Made by a program: the position numbers and the translations under genes. Shown in pieces: positions 49,004-57,043 of a stretch of 64,000 nucleotides of DNA (position 1 is the stretch's first letter; the number at the start of each line of letters is the position of its first letter). The stretch lies in assembly GCA_033344875.1 (NCBI GenBank), contig JAWPMO010000001.1:1-64000 (forward strand), written 5' to 3'. The notes under the pieces are model-generated. The model did not search any database and was not told where the DNA came from. It was given only the letters and a program-made list of their open reading frames with translations. The DNA comes from Ilumatobacteraceae bacterium. Lineage in GTDB: Bacteria > Actinomycetota > Acidimicrobiia > Acidimicrobiales > Ilumatobacteraceae.

Positions 49004-51555
49004 GGGTCGGTGACCCGCCCGCCGGCGAGCGCCTCGGCCGCCCACCGCGCCAATGCCGACCGGTCGATCTTGGAGTTGTGTCGACGGTCGACGGGGAGTC
49101 GCGGCACATCGAACACGGCCGCGACCGGTGCACCGACCATCTCACGGACACGATCGTGCGTGGCGAGGTCGGCGAGCTCGGCACGCGACACCGGCGTCGC
49201 ACGTTCGACGACCACGACGATCTGTTGGATGCCGGGCGGCCCGACGCCGACGACGGCCGCGAGCGCGACATCGTCCACCGATTCGACCCGCTGCTCGAGC
49301 GCGACCGGGGTGACCGGCCCCTCGGGGGTGGTGATCACGTGTCCGATGCGTCCGCCGACCCACAGCCGACCGTGATCGTCGAGATGGCCGACGTCGCCGG
49401 TGGCGTGCCAGCCGACGGGCTGCCCGGAGTCGTGCTCGGTGCGCCACAATCGGTCGTAGCCGCGTCGTTGGTGCGGCGCCCGCACCACGATCTCGCCGAC
49501 CACGTCCGGTTCGGTGGTGAGCTCGCCGGGTGCGGCCGCGAGAGGTCGGATCGCCGCGTCGACGCTCGGGAGCGGGTGCCCGACGCAGACGCCGTCGCCC
49601 TGGTTCGATTCGGAGCCGGCGAGCTCGTCGAGTTCGTCGAGCGAGACGCTGGCGACGGGGAGACACTCGGTCATGCCGTACGGGGTGCACGCCGACGCGT
49701 TGGGAAACAGCTCGCGAGCCGCCCGGAGGAGCGCCGGGCGCACCGGTGCTCCGGCGGAGAGCAGGAGCCGCACGTTGTCGAACGCGGCGCGGTGCGCCGC
49801 GGAGAGCTGGTCGGCGGTACGCACCACGTTGGCGAGGGCCGCCGGCGAGGCGAAGACCAGGGTGGCTCGCACCCGGAGCACCGCGTCGCCGAGCGCTGTC
49901 GCCGTGAGCGTGCCGGGCGCCGCCACGTCCATGTCGGGCACGACCGACGGGATGCCGAGCAGCGGCCCGTACAGCGCGAACGGTGCGAACGCGGCGACGA
50001 GCCGATCGTCGAGGGTGATGTCGTACAGCGAAGCGATCGCATCCCGCTGGGCGGCGAGTGCGTCGTGCGTGTAGAGCACGCCCTTCGACGGACCGGTGGC
50101 GCCCGACGTGAATGCCACCGCGGCGATCTCGCCGCCGTCGACGGGGCGGGGGAGCGAGCCAGGTGTCGTCCGGAGCGCCGGCAGGTCGGTCGCGACGCCG
50201 AGCGCGAGCTTCGACGCGCGGCCGAGCGCGATCGTGCAGATCCGACGTCCCGGCCACCTCAGCGCTCGCGCGGCGGCGAGCGCTTTGGGGATGCCGATCA
50301 GATGGTCGGGGTCGGCGACCTTCATCGCAGCGCTCATCCCGGTGCGGCCGAGCCCGGAGTCGACGAGCACGGCGACCGCACCAGCGCGCCAGCACGCCAT
50401 CAGTGTCACGCTCAGGTCGATGCCCGGGGGGATCATGAGCGCGACGCGTTCGCCCCGGCGGACGCCGTCGGCCGCGAGCCCGGCGGCGGTGGCGTCGACC
50501 AGGACGTCGAACTCGCGCGTGTCGACCGCGCGACGGTCGCCCGTCATCTCGGCCACGGCGAGCCGCGGTTCGGGCGGGGCCGGGATGTCGAGCAGCGACG
50601 ACGTGGTCGTGTCGGCGGGCGCCGGTGCGTGGTCGGCGTCGAGTTCGTCGATCCAGGTGAGTGCGGTCGTCAGGCAGTCGGTGTCTTCCGACACGAAGTG
50701 TCCGGCGGTCGGGTACCGGTGCACGTCGGCGTGCGGCAGGCGCGCCTCGAGGTCGTGGAGGTAGAGGTCGGAGAACACCCGGTCGGCAGCACCCCACAGG
50801 AGCAGCGCCGGGACATCGGCGAAGTCGGCCAGTCCGGCCGCGATCGCGTCGAGCGTCTCCGCGCTCGGATGCTCGGGTTCGAGCGGGATGTCGGCGACGA
50901 ACTCGCCGATCGCGGTCCGCCGGTCGGCGGTCCGGTACGGGGCGAGCAGTGCCTCGCGGACCTCGGCATCAGGGCGTTCGTCGGACAGTTCGATCGCGCC
51001 GCGGATGAACGCGGTGGTCGAGGTGGTCACCGCGCGCAGCATCGGGGCCGACCGGACGAGGCGGATCACGCTCGGCGCCGGCGACCCGGGCGGTTGGTGC
51101 ACGGCGGTGTTCATCAGTACCACGCCGTGCAGGTGGCTCCGGTGTCGCTGGGCCCAGCCGAGCGAGATCGGTCCACCCCAGTCGTGGGCGACGGTGACCG
51201 TCGGCCCGATGATGCCGAGCTCGGCACCGACCCGGTCGAGGTCGTCGACGCGGGTGGCGAGCCGGCGGAGCGTGCCGGTGCGCTCGGAGAACCCCATGTC
51301 GAGGTGGTCGACCGCGACGACGCGCACGTCGTCGGGGGCGTTGGCCAGCAGGTGCCGGAACAGGTACGACCACGACGGGTTGCCGTGGACGCACAGCAGC
51401 GTCAGGCGCGGTGGCGTCGACCCGGACCAGTTGTCGAGGACGTGCCAGGTTCGTGGTGTGCCGTCGCCGTCGTCGGCGGTGACCAGGCGTGACCAGCTCG
51501 GCTCGAGTCCGGCGAGACCCGGTGGCGGGAGCGTCGCCGGCTCGGTGTGCGTCAC
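49000..51555 (-). CDS. oleBC: OleBC fusion: beta-lactone decarboxylase and beta-lactone synthetase
   Basis: An 851-residue fusion read from GTG 51555. Residues 1-320 are an alpha/beta hydrolase of the haloalkane-dehalogenase type (CVHGNPSWSYLFRHLL, nucleophile Asp in VAHDWGGPISLG, His in PTAGHFVSEDT), matching OleB, which decarboxylates the beta-lactone to the olefin. Residues 340-851 are an ANL adenylation enzyme (VAFTSGATGPSKGVLYTH, CTPYGMTECLPVAS, GWHATGDVGHLDDHG, Lys in HNSKIDRSALARW), matching OleC, which closes the beta-hydroxy acid to the beta-lactone. Actinobacteria commonly fuse the two. Overlaps of four bases join it to oleA and oleD. Confidence 0.9.
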   Translation of the reverse strand: MTHTEPATLPPPGLAGLEPSWSRLVTADDGDGTPRTWHVLDNWSGSTPPRLTLLCVHGNPSWSYLFRHLLANAPDDVRVVAVDHLDMGFSERTGTLRRLATRVDDLDRVGAELGIIGPTVTVAHDWGGPISLGWAQRHRSHLHGVVLMNTAVHQPPGSPAPSVIRLVRSAPMLRAVTTSTTAFIRGAIELSDERPDAEVREALLAPYRTADRRTAIGEFVADIPLEPEHPSAETLDAIAAGLADFADVPALLLWGAADRVFSDLYLHDLEARLPHADVHRYPTAGHFVSEDTDCLTTALTWIDELDADHAPAPADTTTSSLLDIPAPPEPRLAVAEMTGDRRAVDTREFDVLVDATAAGLAADGVRRGERVALMIPPGIDLSVTLMACWRAGAVAVLVDSGLGRTGMSAAMKVADPDHLIGIPKALAAARALRWPGRRICTIALGRASKLALGVATDLPALRTTPGSLPRPVDGGEIAAVAFTSGATGPSKGVLYTHDALAAQRDAIASLYDITLDDRLVAAFAPFALYGPLLGIPSVVPDMDVAAPGTLTATALGDAVLRVRATLVFASPAALANVVRTADQLSAAHRAAFDNVRLLLSAGAPVRPALLRAARELFPNASACTPYGMTECLPVASVSLDELDELAGSESNQGDGVCVGHPLPSVDAAIRPLAAAPGELTTEPDVVGEIVVRAPHQRRGYDRLWRTEHDSGQPVGWHATGDVGHLDDHGRLWVGGRIGHVITTPEGPVTPVALEQRVESVDDVALAAVVGVGPPGIQQIVVVVERATPVSRAELADLATHDRVREMVGAPVAAVFDVPRLPVDRRHNSKIDRSALARWAAEALAGGRVTDP

Positions 51556-52574
51556 CAGCGGAGTTCGATGACGCCGGCGTTCAAGCCGGAGCCGATACCC
51601 ATGCACAGGACCGAATCGCCGTCGCCCAATGTGTCTTGCACGTGCGCGAGCGTGATCGGGATCGCAGCCGGGCCGATGTTGCCGTAGAACGGGAACGTCT
51701 TGGGCACCTTGTCGGCGTCGAGGTTGAGCACGTCGAGCATGGCGTTGGTGTGCACCTCGGAGATCTGGTGGAGGATGTAGCGGTCGCGTCCGCCCCAGCT
51801 CTCGCCGGCGCCGGCGTCGTCCCAGGCGAGCTTGGCCAGCTCGGTCCCGGCGTCGAGCAGCGCCTTGGTGTCGGTGGTCATGCCCTCGAGCGAACCGACG
51901 CACAGTTCGTGGTGCTGCGTGGCGGCCCGGAAGAAACCCTTGAGCATCTGATGACTACCCGGGTTGGTGGAGTGCCGGCCGACGACCATCGCCGCGGCGC
52001 CCGAACCGAGCGTGAGCGTGGCGAAGTTGGCGAAGATGTCCTCCAGGCCCGTGCCGTGCTCGTTGAGGTAGTTGATCGTGTTGTCGTAGACCTGGTTGGT
52101 GCCTTCGCCGTCGACGATGAGGGCGTACTCGATCTGACCGGAGTCGATCATCACGCCGGCGAGGTGCATCGCGTTGACGAACCCCAGGCAGGCATTGGAG
52201 ATGTCGAAGTTGAGACACGTGGTCGGCAGGCCGAGCGCGTCGTGGACGGTGACGGCGCTCGACGGTTCGAGTCGGGCCCGACACACGCTCGTGTCGACCA
52301 TGAGGCCGATCTTCGAGCGGTCGACACCGGAGGCGGCGATCGCCTTCTCACCGGCTGCTGCCGCGGCGTCGGTGAACGTGACGTCGTCGGGCCACTGGCG
52401 ACGCTGCCGGATTCCGGCGAGCGATTCGAGGAGGCCGGGTTTGCCCTCGGTGCGCTCGTAGAACGGGGCGAGGCGGGCGTCGACCTCGTCGGACGTCACG
52501 ACGATGGGCGCCTCGTGGAGTTCGACGGAGATGACCGCGACGTCATCAAAACTGAAGTGGGCGTTCTGGATCAT
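51552..52574 (-). CDS. oleA: OleA-like thiolase (head-to-head acyl-CoA condensation)
   Basis: A 340-residue thiolase-superfamily (KAS III-like) enzyme. The catalytic Cys is in DISNACLGFVNAMH, His in YILHQISEVHT, and Asn in FPFYGNIGPAAIP. The GIRQRRQWPDD and FGSGAAAMVV-like (LGSGAAAMVVGRHS) segments match OleA. It condenses two fatty acyl-CoA chains and releases a 2-alkyl-3-ketoacid. ATG 52574 follows a GAGGATGAG ribosome site; a TACGGT box lies at 52596-52591. An upstream ATG (52619) is possible but lies before the -10 box. It heads the oleA-oleBC-oleD operon. Confidence 0.9.
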   Translation of the reverse strand: MIQNAHFSFDDVAVISVELHEAPIVVTSDEVDARLAPFYERTEGKPGLLESLAGIRQRRQWPDDVTFTDAAAAAGEKAIAASGVDRSKIGLMVDTSVCRARLEPSSAVTVHDALGLPTTCLNFDISNACLGFVNAMHLAGVMIDSGQIEYALIVDGEGTNQVYDNTINYLNEHGTGLEDIFANFATLTLGSGAAAMVVGRHSTNPGSHQMLKGFFRAATQHHELCVGSLEGMTTDTKALLDAGTELAKLAWDDAGAGESWGGRDRYILHQISEVHTNAMLDVLNLDADKVPKTFPFYGNIGPAAIPITLAHVQDTLGDGDSVLCMGIGSGLNAGVIELRW

Positions 52575-52685
52575 CTCATCCTCGGGTTCGACCGTATGGT
52601 TTCCCCACCCTATTGACATCGGCCTGTCGTCAGGGACCACGGAGCGATCTTGCTGCGTCGGGACGTCGGATTCGGACGCTCTCCG

Positions 52686-52691
52686 TAGAGT
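52686..52691 (+). promoter_or_regulatory. -10 box (TAGAGT), leaderless promoter
   Basis: TAGAGT ends 7 nt before GTG 52699 with no ribosome-binding site between; same layout as the sigma gene at 25147. Confidence 0.5.
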
Positions 52692-52698
52692 CTGATGC

Positions 52699-53529
52699 GT
52701 GCTCGCCACCCTGGGTGACCTCCTCGAAGATGTCGTCATTCGCGTCGACGACCCCGTCAACGTGGCGTCCGACACGTCGGCCCGCATCGAACGACGACGT
52801 GGCGGCAGCGCTGCCAACGTCGCGGCGGCAGCCGTGCGCGCCGGGAGCGCGGCACGTTTCCTCGGTCAGGTCGGTGACGACGCGATCGGCCGAGCCCTGG
52901 TCGACGAGCTCACCACCGTCGGTGTCGACGTCTCGTTCGTTCGGTACGACGGGCGAACCGGCACGATCGCCGTGCTCGTCGACGCCACCGGCGAACGAAC
53001 GATGCTGACCGATCGCGGGGCGTGCACGGCGCTCGAGCAGCCAGACGTGGCATGGCTCGACGGGGTCTCCGAACTGCACGTGCCGTTGTATTCGCTGGTG
53101 GATGATCCGCTCGCTACCACCGCGCTCACGGTGATCGGATGGGCGCACGACCGGGGTGTCGACGTGTCGATCGACGCGAGTTCGGTCGCGCTGATCGAGG
53201 GCCACGGGGTAGGGGCGACCCTCGAGTTGTTGCAACGACTCCGTCCGGCGGTCGTGTTCGCGAACGCCGACGAGGCGAGTGTGCTCGGTGTCGTCGGCCC
53301 GGTGGTCGGCGCGGTGACGGTGGTGAAGCGCGGCGCCGGCCCGGCAACGGTGTTCGCCGCCGGCGAGCGACACGACGTCGCGGCGGAATCGTTGCCCGAG
53401 GTCGGCGACACGACCGGCGCCGGCGACGCGTTCGCCGCCGGCTTCCTCGCAGCCGACTGGCGGGGCGACGTCGTCGGCGCCGCCCGGGCCGGGCACCGTT
53501 CGGCCGCTTCGATCATCGCCCGTTCCTGA
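52699..53529 (+). CDS. PfkB-family carbohydrate kinase
   Basis: A 276-residue ribokinase-fold enzyme read from GTG 52699. The N-terminal pattern RRGGSAANVAAAAVRAGSAA and FLGQVGDDAIGRALVDEL bind the sugar; the catalytic Asp lies in the second signature VGDTTGAGDAFAAGFL. It phosphorylates a sugar or nucleoside with ATP. It is shorter than most ribokinases (about 300) and lacks part of the lid, so the substrate is open. Divergent from oleA and monocistronic. Confidence 0.88.
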   Translation: MLATLGDLLEDVVIRVDDPVNVASDTSARIERRRGGSAANVAAAAVRAGSAARFLGQVGDDAIGRALVDELTTVGVDVSFVRYDGRTGTIAVLVDATGERTMLTDRGACTALEQPDVAWLDGVSELHVPLYSLVDDPLATTALTVIGWAHDRGVDVSIDASSVALIEGHGVGATLELLQRLRPAVVFANADEASVLGVVGPVVGAVTVVKRGAGPATVFAAGERHDVAAESLPEVGDTTGAGDAFAAGFLAADWRGDVVGAARAGHRSAASIIARS

Positions 53530-53563
53530 CCGGGCCGACTGCGCCCACGGTCGACTCGCCGCC

Positions 53564-53569
53564 TACCGT
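53564..53569 (+). promoter_or_regulatory. -10 box (TACCGT), leaderless promoter
   Basis: TACCGT ends 6 nt before ATG 53576, again with no room for a ribosome-binding site. Confidence 0.5.
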
Positions 53570-53575
53570 TCCGTC

Positions 53576-54034
53576 ATGACACCGGATGTCCAGGTCTCCC
53601 GTACGATCGCCGCTCCGCCGTCGGCGGTGTTCGCCGCACTCACCGACATCACCCGCATGGGCGAGTGGTCGCCCGAGACGGTCAGGGCCGAGTGGAACGA
53701 CGGTGCCACCGAAGCAGCGGTCGGTGCGAGCTTCACCGGTCACAACCGCAACGGGGACCGGGAGTGGGTGACCGAGGCGATGATCGTCGAACTGGTCCTC
53801 GACGAGACGTTCCGGTTCGACTGCAGCGTCCGTGGCTTCGTGTTCTCGAAGTGGGGCTACACCCTCGAGCCGACCGAGGGTGGCTGCATCGTGACCGAGT
53901 CGGCCCAGGACCTCCGGCCCGAGAGCGCCCTCGAGTACAGCGCACAGGTCTCGGGGGTCACCGACCGACTCGAACACAACCGAGCGGGTATGGCGGCCAC
54001 CCTCGAGCGGCTCGCCGACGCGCTCGAGGGGTAG
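53576..54034 (+). CDS. SRPBCC-family protein
   Basis: A 152-residue START/SRPBCC-fold protein. It opens with VQVSRTIAAPPSAVFAALTD and TRMGEWSPETVRAEW, has DREWVTEAMIVELVLDETFR strands and a C-terminal amphipathic helix (GMAATLERLADALEG), the usual pattern of polyketide-cyclase/dehydrase-like proteins. Such proteins bind a hydrophobic ligand; none can be named. It lies 46 bases after the PfkB kinase gene with its own promoter. Confidence 0.82.
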   Translation: MTPDVQVSRTIAAPPSAVFAALTDITRMGEWSPETVRAEWNDGATEAAVGASFTGHNRNGDREWVTEAMIVELVLDETFRFDCSVRGFVFSKWGYTLEPTEGGCIVTESAQDLRPESALEYSAQVSGVTDRLEHNRAGMAATLERLADALEG

Positions 54035-54047
54035 CCGGGCCCGGCCG

Positions 54048-54653
54048 TCAGGCGGGGGAGAGCCCGAACTTCGGGTACTCGGTCTCGACCATGGCGGCGT
54101 ACAGCCAGACCCGGTAGTAGTAGTTGCTCACGCGGACCAGGAAGTCGCGCATGCCCTTCGGCCAGGCGCCGGTGAACAGCACCGCGAACCAGCCGGCGAT
54201 GGCGACCGCCGCGGCAGCGATGCCGAAGAAGATGAACACGACGTAGTGGGGGATCGCCAGCAGGACGTTGAGGGCGAGCTTGCGCGACCCGGTCTCGGCT
54301 GGTTCGGGCAGGTTGAGCGTGATCGGCGGGTAGGCATCGTTGTCGGCACCGCCGGTCCGGAAGTCGAACGGCGGGTAGGTCTCGGAGAAGCCGACGAGGA
54401 AGCCGGTCGCCCGGGCGTCGTAGCGGACGTACAGCGTCATCACGCCGTAGAGGCCGCGGTTCAACTTGCCGGTGAACAGCAGCACCAACCAGTAGATGAC
54501 CGCAACGACGCCGGCGAGTGACCGGAGCGCGTACGAGATCACGGCGTGGGGGATGTACAGCAGCCAGTTGACGAGTGGCCGCCACCGGGCGACCTCGTAG
54601 GGCGAGTCGACGACGTAGTAGTCGCGCTCCGGGGTGGGGATGGTTTCGGTCAT
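54048..54653 (-). CDS. DUF4389 membrane protein (two repeats)
   Basis: A 201-residue membrane protein made of two similar halves. Each half has a helix-pair hydrophobic unit followed by FTGK/FTGA and a conserved aromatic segment: LLYIPHAVISYALRSLAGVV...LVLLFTGKLNRGLYGVMTL and LLAIPHYVVFIFFGIAAAAV...FAVLFTGAWPKGMRDFLVR. This internal duplication is typical of DUF4389 proteins, abundant in actinobacteria and of unknown role. It converges with the SRPBCC gene, 13 bases apart. Confidence 0.82.
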   Translation of the reverse strand: MTETIPTPERDYYVVDSPYEVARWRPLVNWLLYIPHAVISYALRSLAGVVAVIYWLVLLFTGKLNRGLYGVMTLYVRYDARATGFLVGFSETYPPFDFRTGGADNDAYPPITLNLPEPAETGSRKLALNVLLAIPHYVVFIFFGIAAAAVAIAGWFAVLFTGAWPKGMRDFLVRVSNYYYRVWLYAAMVETEYPKFGLSPA

Positions 54654-54794
54654 GTCAGGGCACTCCTCGTGATGTTCGTTCTCCCCTCACGGTACGTGTG
54701 GTCCGCCTGTGGCACATCGGCCGAACGGCCGGTCGTGCCGAGCCCTCGGTCATCCTTCGGGCCGATCCGGGCCGATCCGGGCCGATCCGATCGC

Positions 54795-54800
54795 TACGAT
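54795..54800 (+). promoter_or_regulatory. -10 box (TACGAT) after short direct repeats
   Basis: TACGAT ends 6 nt before ATG 54807. Just upstream (about 54760-54790) a GGGCCGATCC unit is repeated three times in tandem, which could bind a regulator. Confidence 0.5.
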
Positions 54801-54806
54801 TCGTCC

Positions 54807-55121
54807 ATGGCGACCGAGATCGTGTGCACCCAGTGCGGCGTCGACGACCATCTGACCGGTACCCGCCGCGACGACGACCTCATCGAGTTGCACTGCGAAT
54901 GGTGCGACATCACGTTCACCCGGGATCCGCGCCCGTCGTGCCAGAAGTGTGGTGGTTACGAGATGGAAGCCATGCCGAAGGTGCTGGTCGAGAAGTCGCG
55001 GGGCACGCAGATGTCGATCCAGGGCGTGCAGCGCGAGTTCATGTGTCGGGTCTGCGACGCGACCGAGATCCGACGTCAGCGCGACGGCCACCTGCCGACG
55101 CGTCTCGACGGGAGCCAGTGA
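54807..55121 (+). CDS. Small protein with four CxxC zinc knuckles
   Basis: A 104-residue cytoplasmic protein with CTQC (residue 7), CEWC (about 30), CQKC (about 46) and CRVC (about 82), enough for two structural zinc sites. Between them are basic and acidic stretches (RRDDDLIELH, VEKSRGTQMSIQGVQREF). The arrangement is ribbon-like and suggests nucleic-acid or protein binding, but no family was recognised. ATG 54807 is supported by the -10 box 6 nt upstream; longer frames upstream have no zinc-ribbon content. Confidence 0.75.
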   Translation: MATEIVCTQCGVDDHLTGTRRDDDLIELHCEWCDITFTRDPRPSCQKCGGYEMEAMPKVLVEKSRGTQMSIQGVQREFMCRVCDATEIRRQRDGHLPTRLDGSQ

Positions 55122-55133
55122 GCGTCGGTCGGA

Positions 55134-56429
55134 TCAGCCGGCCGGTGTGACGTCGGTGCCGGCGACCCAGACGGTGACGATGTCCTGGGGCCCCGCGAGC
55201 CGGACGATCCGTTCCTCGAACACGTCGTCGCGGTCGTCGTCACCGTCGGAGCGACAGGCGACGTCGGGGACACGGACGGCGATCGCGTCGAACGCGCGAC
55301 CCGGAGCGATCAGCCCGACGTCGGCACCGACGAGGTCGGCCCCACCGAGCGTCGCCATCCAGAACGCGGTGGCGATGTCGATGCGTGCCGACGGGTCACC
55401 GGCGTCGGCGAGCTGCTGTGATGCGACGACGGCGTGGGAGCACTGTGAGAGCAGCGACGGCGACGGGCCTCCGGCCACGTCGGTGCCCAGACCGACCCGG
55501 ACGCCGGCGTCGAGCGCGGCGCGGGCCCGGAACGGCCGGTTCGCGAAGTAGACGTTCGACAGCGGGCAGTGGGAGACACCCGCACCCGTCGCCGCGAGCA
55601 ACGACCGGTCGGCATCGGTCAGATGCGTCGCGTGGGCGAGCACCGAGTGGTCGCGGAGCAGCCCGAACCGGTCGAGCGCGTGGGCATCGGTGACGCCGCA
55701 CCGGTCGAGCACGTGCCCGTGCTCCCAGTCGCTCTCCGAGCAGTGCGTCTGGACGCGGACCCCGGTCGCCGCCGCGAGTTCACCCAATCCGGTGAGCGCC
55801 GCGTCGGTGCACGCCGGGACGAACCTCGGGGTGATGATCGGTTCGACCAGCCCGCGGCCCCCGTCGACGCGTCGGACGGCGTCGATCGAGCGGGAACTGG
55901 CATCGACGGCGGCGGCCGCGGACGGATCTCGATACCAGTCGGGAGTCCCGTCGGGGTGGTCCATCGCGACCCGACCGACGAAGGCTCGTTGTCCGTGCCG
56001 GATGCAGACCTCGGCCAGCGCCGTGGTGGCGTCCTCGTGGATCGAGCCGTAGTACACGGCGGTCGTGGTCCCGTGTCGCAGCAGGGCCGGGACCATCTGC
56101 GCCCACACCTTCGTCGAGTACTCGACGTCGGCGAATCGAGCCTCGAGCGGGAAGGTGTACTCGAACAGCCACCGTTCGAGCGGTAGGTCGAGACCGACGC
56201 CGAGTTGCGGCCACTGCGGTGCGTGCAGGTGGGTGTCGACCATGCCGGGCAACAGCACGTGGTCCGCATCGAGCATGACGTCGGGGGCGACGGTGTCGTC
56301 GGCCGGGGCGACCGACCGGATCGTGCCGTCTGCCTCGATCACCACGTCGTGCCGTTCGAGTCGCTCGAACCGGCCCGGCTCCGGCGTCTGCACGATCGTC
56401 GCCCGCACCGTCGTCGTCAGCTCGCTCAT
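55134..56429 (-). CDS. guaD: Guanine deaminase-like amidohydrolase
   Basis: A 431-residue amidohydrolase-fold enzyme. Metal ligands are in LLPGMVDTHLHAPQWPQL (two His), HCSESDWEHGH, HATHLTDADR and LGLGTDVAGGPSPSLLSQC (Asp). The segment LERWLFEYTFPLEARFADVE and HCPLSNVYFANRPF match guanine deaminases of the E. coli/eukaryotic type. It would convert guanine to xanthine. It is divergent from a CDA-fold deaminase gene at 56516 that could carry out the same reaction. No permease is adjacent. Confidence 0.83.
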   Translation of the reverse strand: MSELTTTVRATIVQTPEPGRFERLERHDVVIEADGTIRSVAPADDTVAPDVMLDADHVLLPGMVDTHLHAPQWPQLGVGLDLPLERWLFEYTFPLEARFADVEYSTKVWAQMVPALLRHGTTTAVYYGSIHEDATTALAEVCIRHGQRAFVGRVAMDHPDGTPDWYRDPSAAAAVDASSRSIDAVRRVDGGRGLVEPIITPRFVPACTDAALTGLGELAAATGVRVQTHCSESDWEHGHVLDRCGVTDAHALDRFGLLRDHSVLAHATHLTDADRSLLAATGAGVSHCPLSNVYFANRPFRARAALDAGVRVGLGTDVAGGPSPSLLSQCSHAVVASQQLADAGDPSARIDIATAFWMATLGGADLVGADVGLIAPGRAFDAIAVRVPDVACRSDGDDDRDDVFEERIVRLAGPQDIVTVWVAGTDVTPAG

Positions 56430-56502
56430 CCCGCGACCTTGCCAGCCGGGCGCCGATCCGGCCAACCCTGCCGCGCGGGAACCGGGCGCACCGCGCCGTG
56501 GG

Positions 56503-56508
56503 TAGCGT
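56503..56508 (+). promoter_or_regulatory. -10 box (TAGCGT), leaderless promoter
   Basis: TAGCGT ends 7 nt before ATG 56516. The identical box and spacing occur again before the gene at 57044. Confidence 0.5.
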
Positions 56509-56515
56509 CGGCCGA

Positions 56516-57004
56516 ATGACCGCGGCGCGCCCGGACGACGAGAGCTTCATCCGCCGATCACTCGAACTCGCCTCCGCGGCCCGGGCTCGCGGCGACCATC
56601 CCTTCGGGGCGCTGTTGGTCGGGCCCGACGGCGAGGTGCTCGCCGAGGCGATGAACACGGTCGGCACCACCGGCGATCGCACCGGTCACGCCGAGCGCAA
56701 CCTGATGACGGACGTGTCCGTCCGGTTCGGGGTCGACGTGCTGAGTGCCAGCACGATGTACACGAGCACCGAACCGTGCGCGATGTGTGCCGCATCGGTG
56801 TACTGGGTGGGGGTGCGACGGGTGGTGTTCGGCCTCGCCGGGTCGGTGCTCGCCGCCATGACCGCCGATGGCCCCGACGACGAGTCGCTCTCGCTCCCGT
56901 GCGACACGGTGTTCGACGCCGGCGGCCGACCGACCGAGGTCGTCGGCCCGGTGCTGCCCGACGAAGCGGCCGAGCCCCACGAAGGGTTTTGGGTCGACCG
57001 TTGA
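56516..57004 (+). CDS. Nucleoside/base deaminase of the cytidine-deaminase fold
   Basis: A 162-residue CDA-superfamily enzyme. Zinc ligands and catalytic Glu are in GHAERNLM (His-Ala-Glu) and STEPCAMCAASVYW (PCxxC). RARGDHPFGALLVGPDGEV and the C-terminal TDGPDDESLSLPC-like segment resemble guanine deaminases of the B. subtilis type and TadA-like base deaminases. The substrate could be guanine, cytosine or a nucleoside; context with the neighbouring guanine-deaminase-like gene favours guanine. ATG 56516 is supported by a -10 box. Confidence 0.8.
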   Translation: MTAARPDDESFIRRSLELASAARARGDHPFGALLVGPDGEVLAEAMNTVGTTGDRTGHAERNLMTDVSVRFGVDVLSASTMYTSTEPCAMCAASVYWVGVRRVVFGLAGSVLAAMTADGPDDESLSLPCDTVFDAGGRPTEVVGPVLPDEAAEPHEGFWVDR

Positions 57005-57030
57005 ACGCGGTGCGTCCCCGCATCGCCTAC

Positions 57031-57036
57031 TAGCGT
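57031..57036 (+). promoter_or_regulatory. -10 box (TAGCGT), leaderless promoter
   Basis: TAGCGT ends 7 nt before ATG 57044, the same arrangement as for the upstream deaminase gene. Confidence 0.5.
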
Positions 57037-57043
57037 CGGGCCC

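Noticed and set aside
54035-54047. Terminator at GCCGGGCCCGGC after the SRPBCC gene
   Set aside because: The 12-base palindrome has no loop and is likely by chance in GC-rich DNA.
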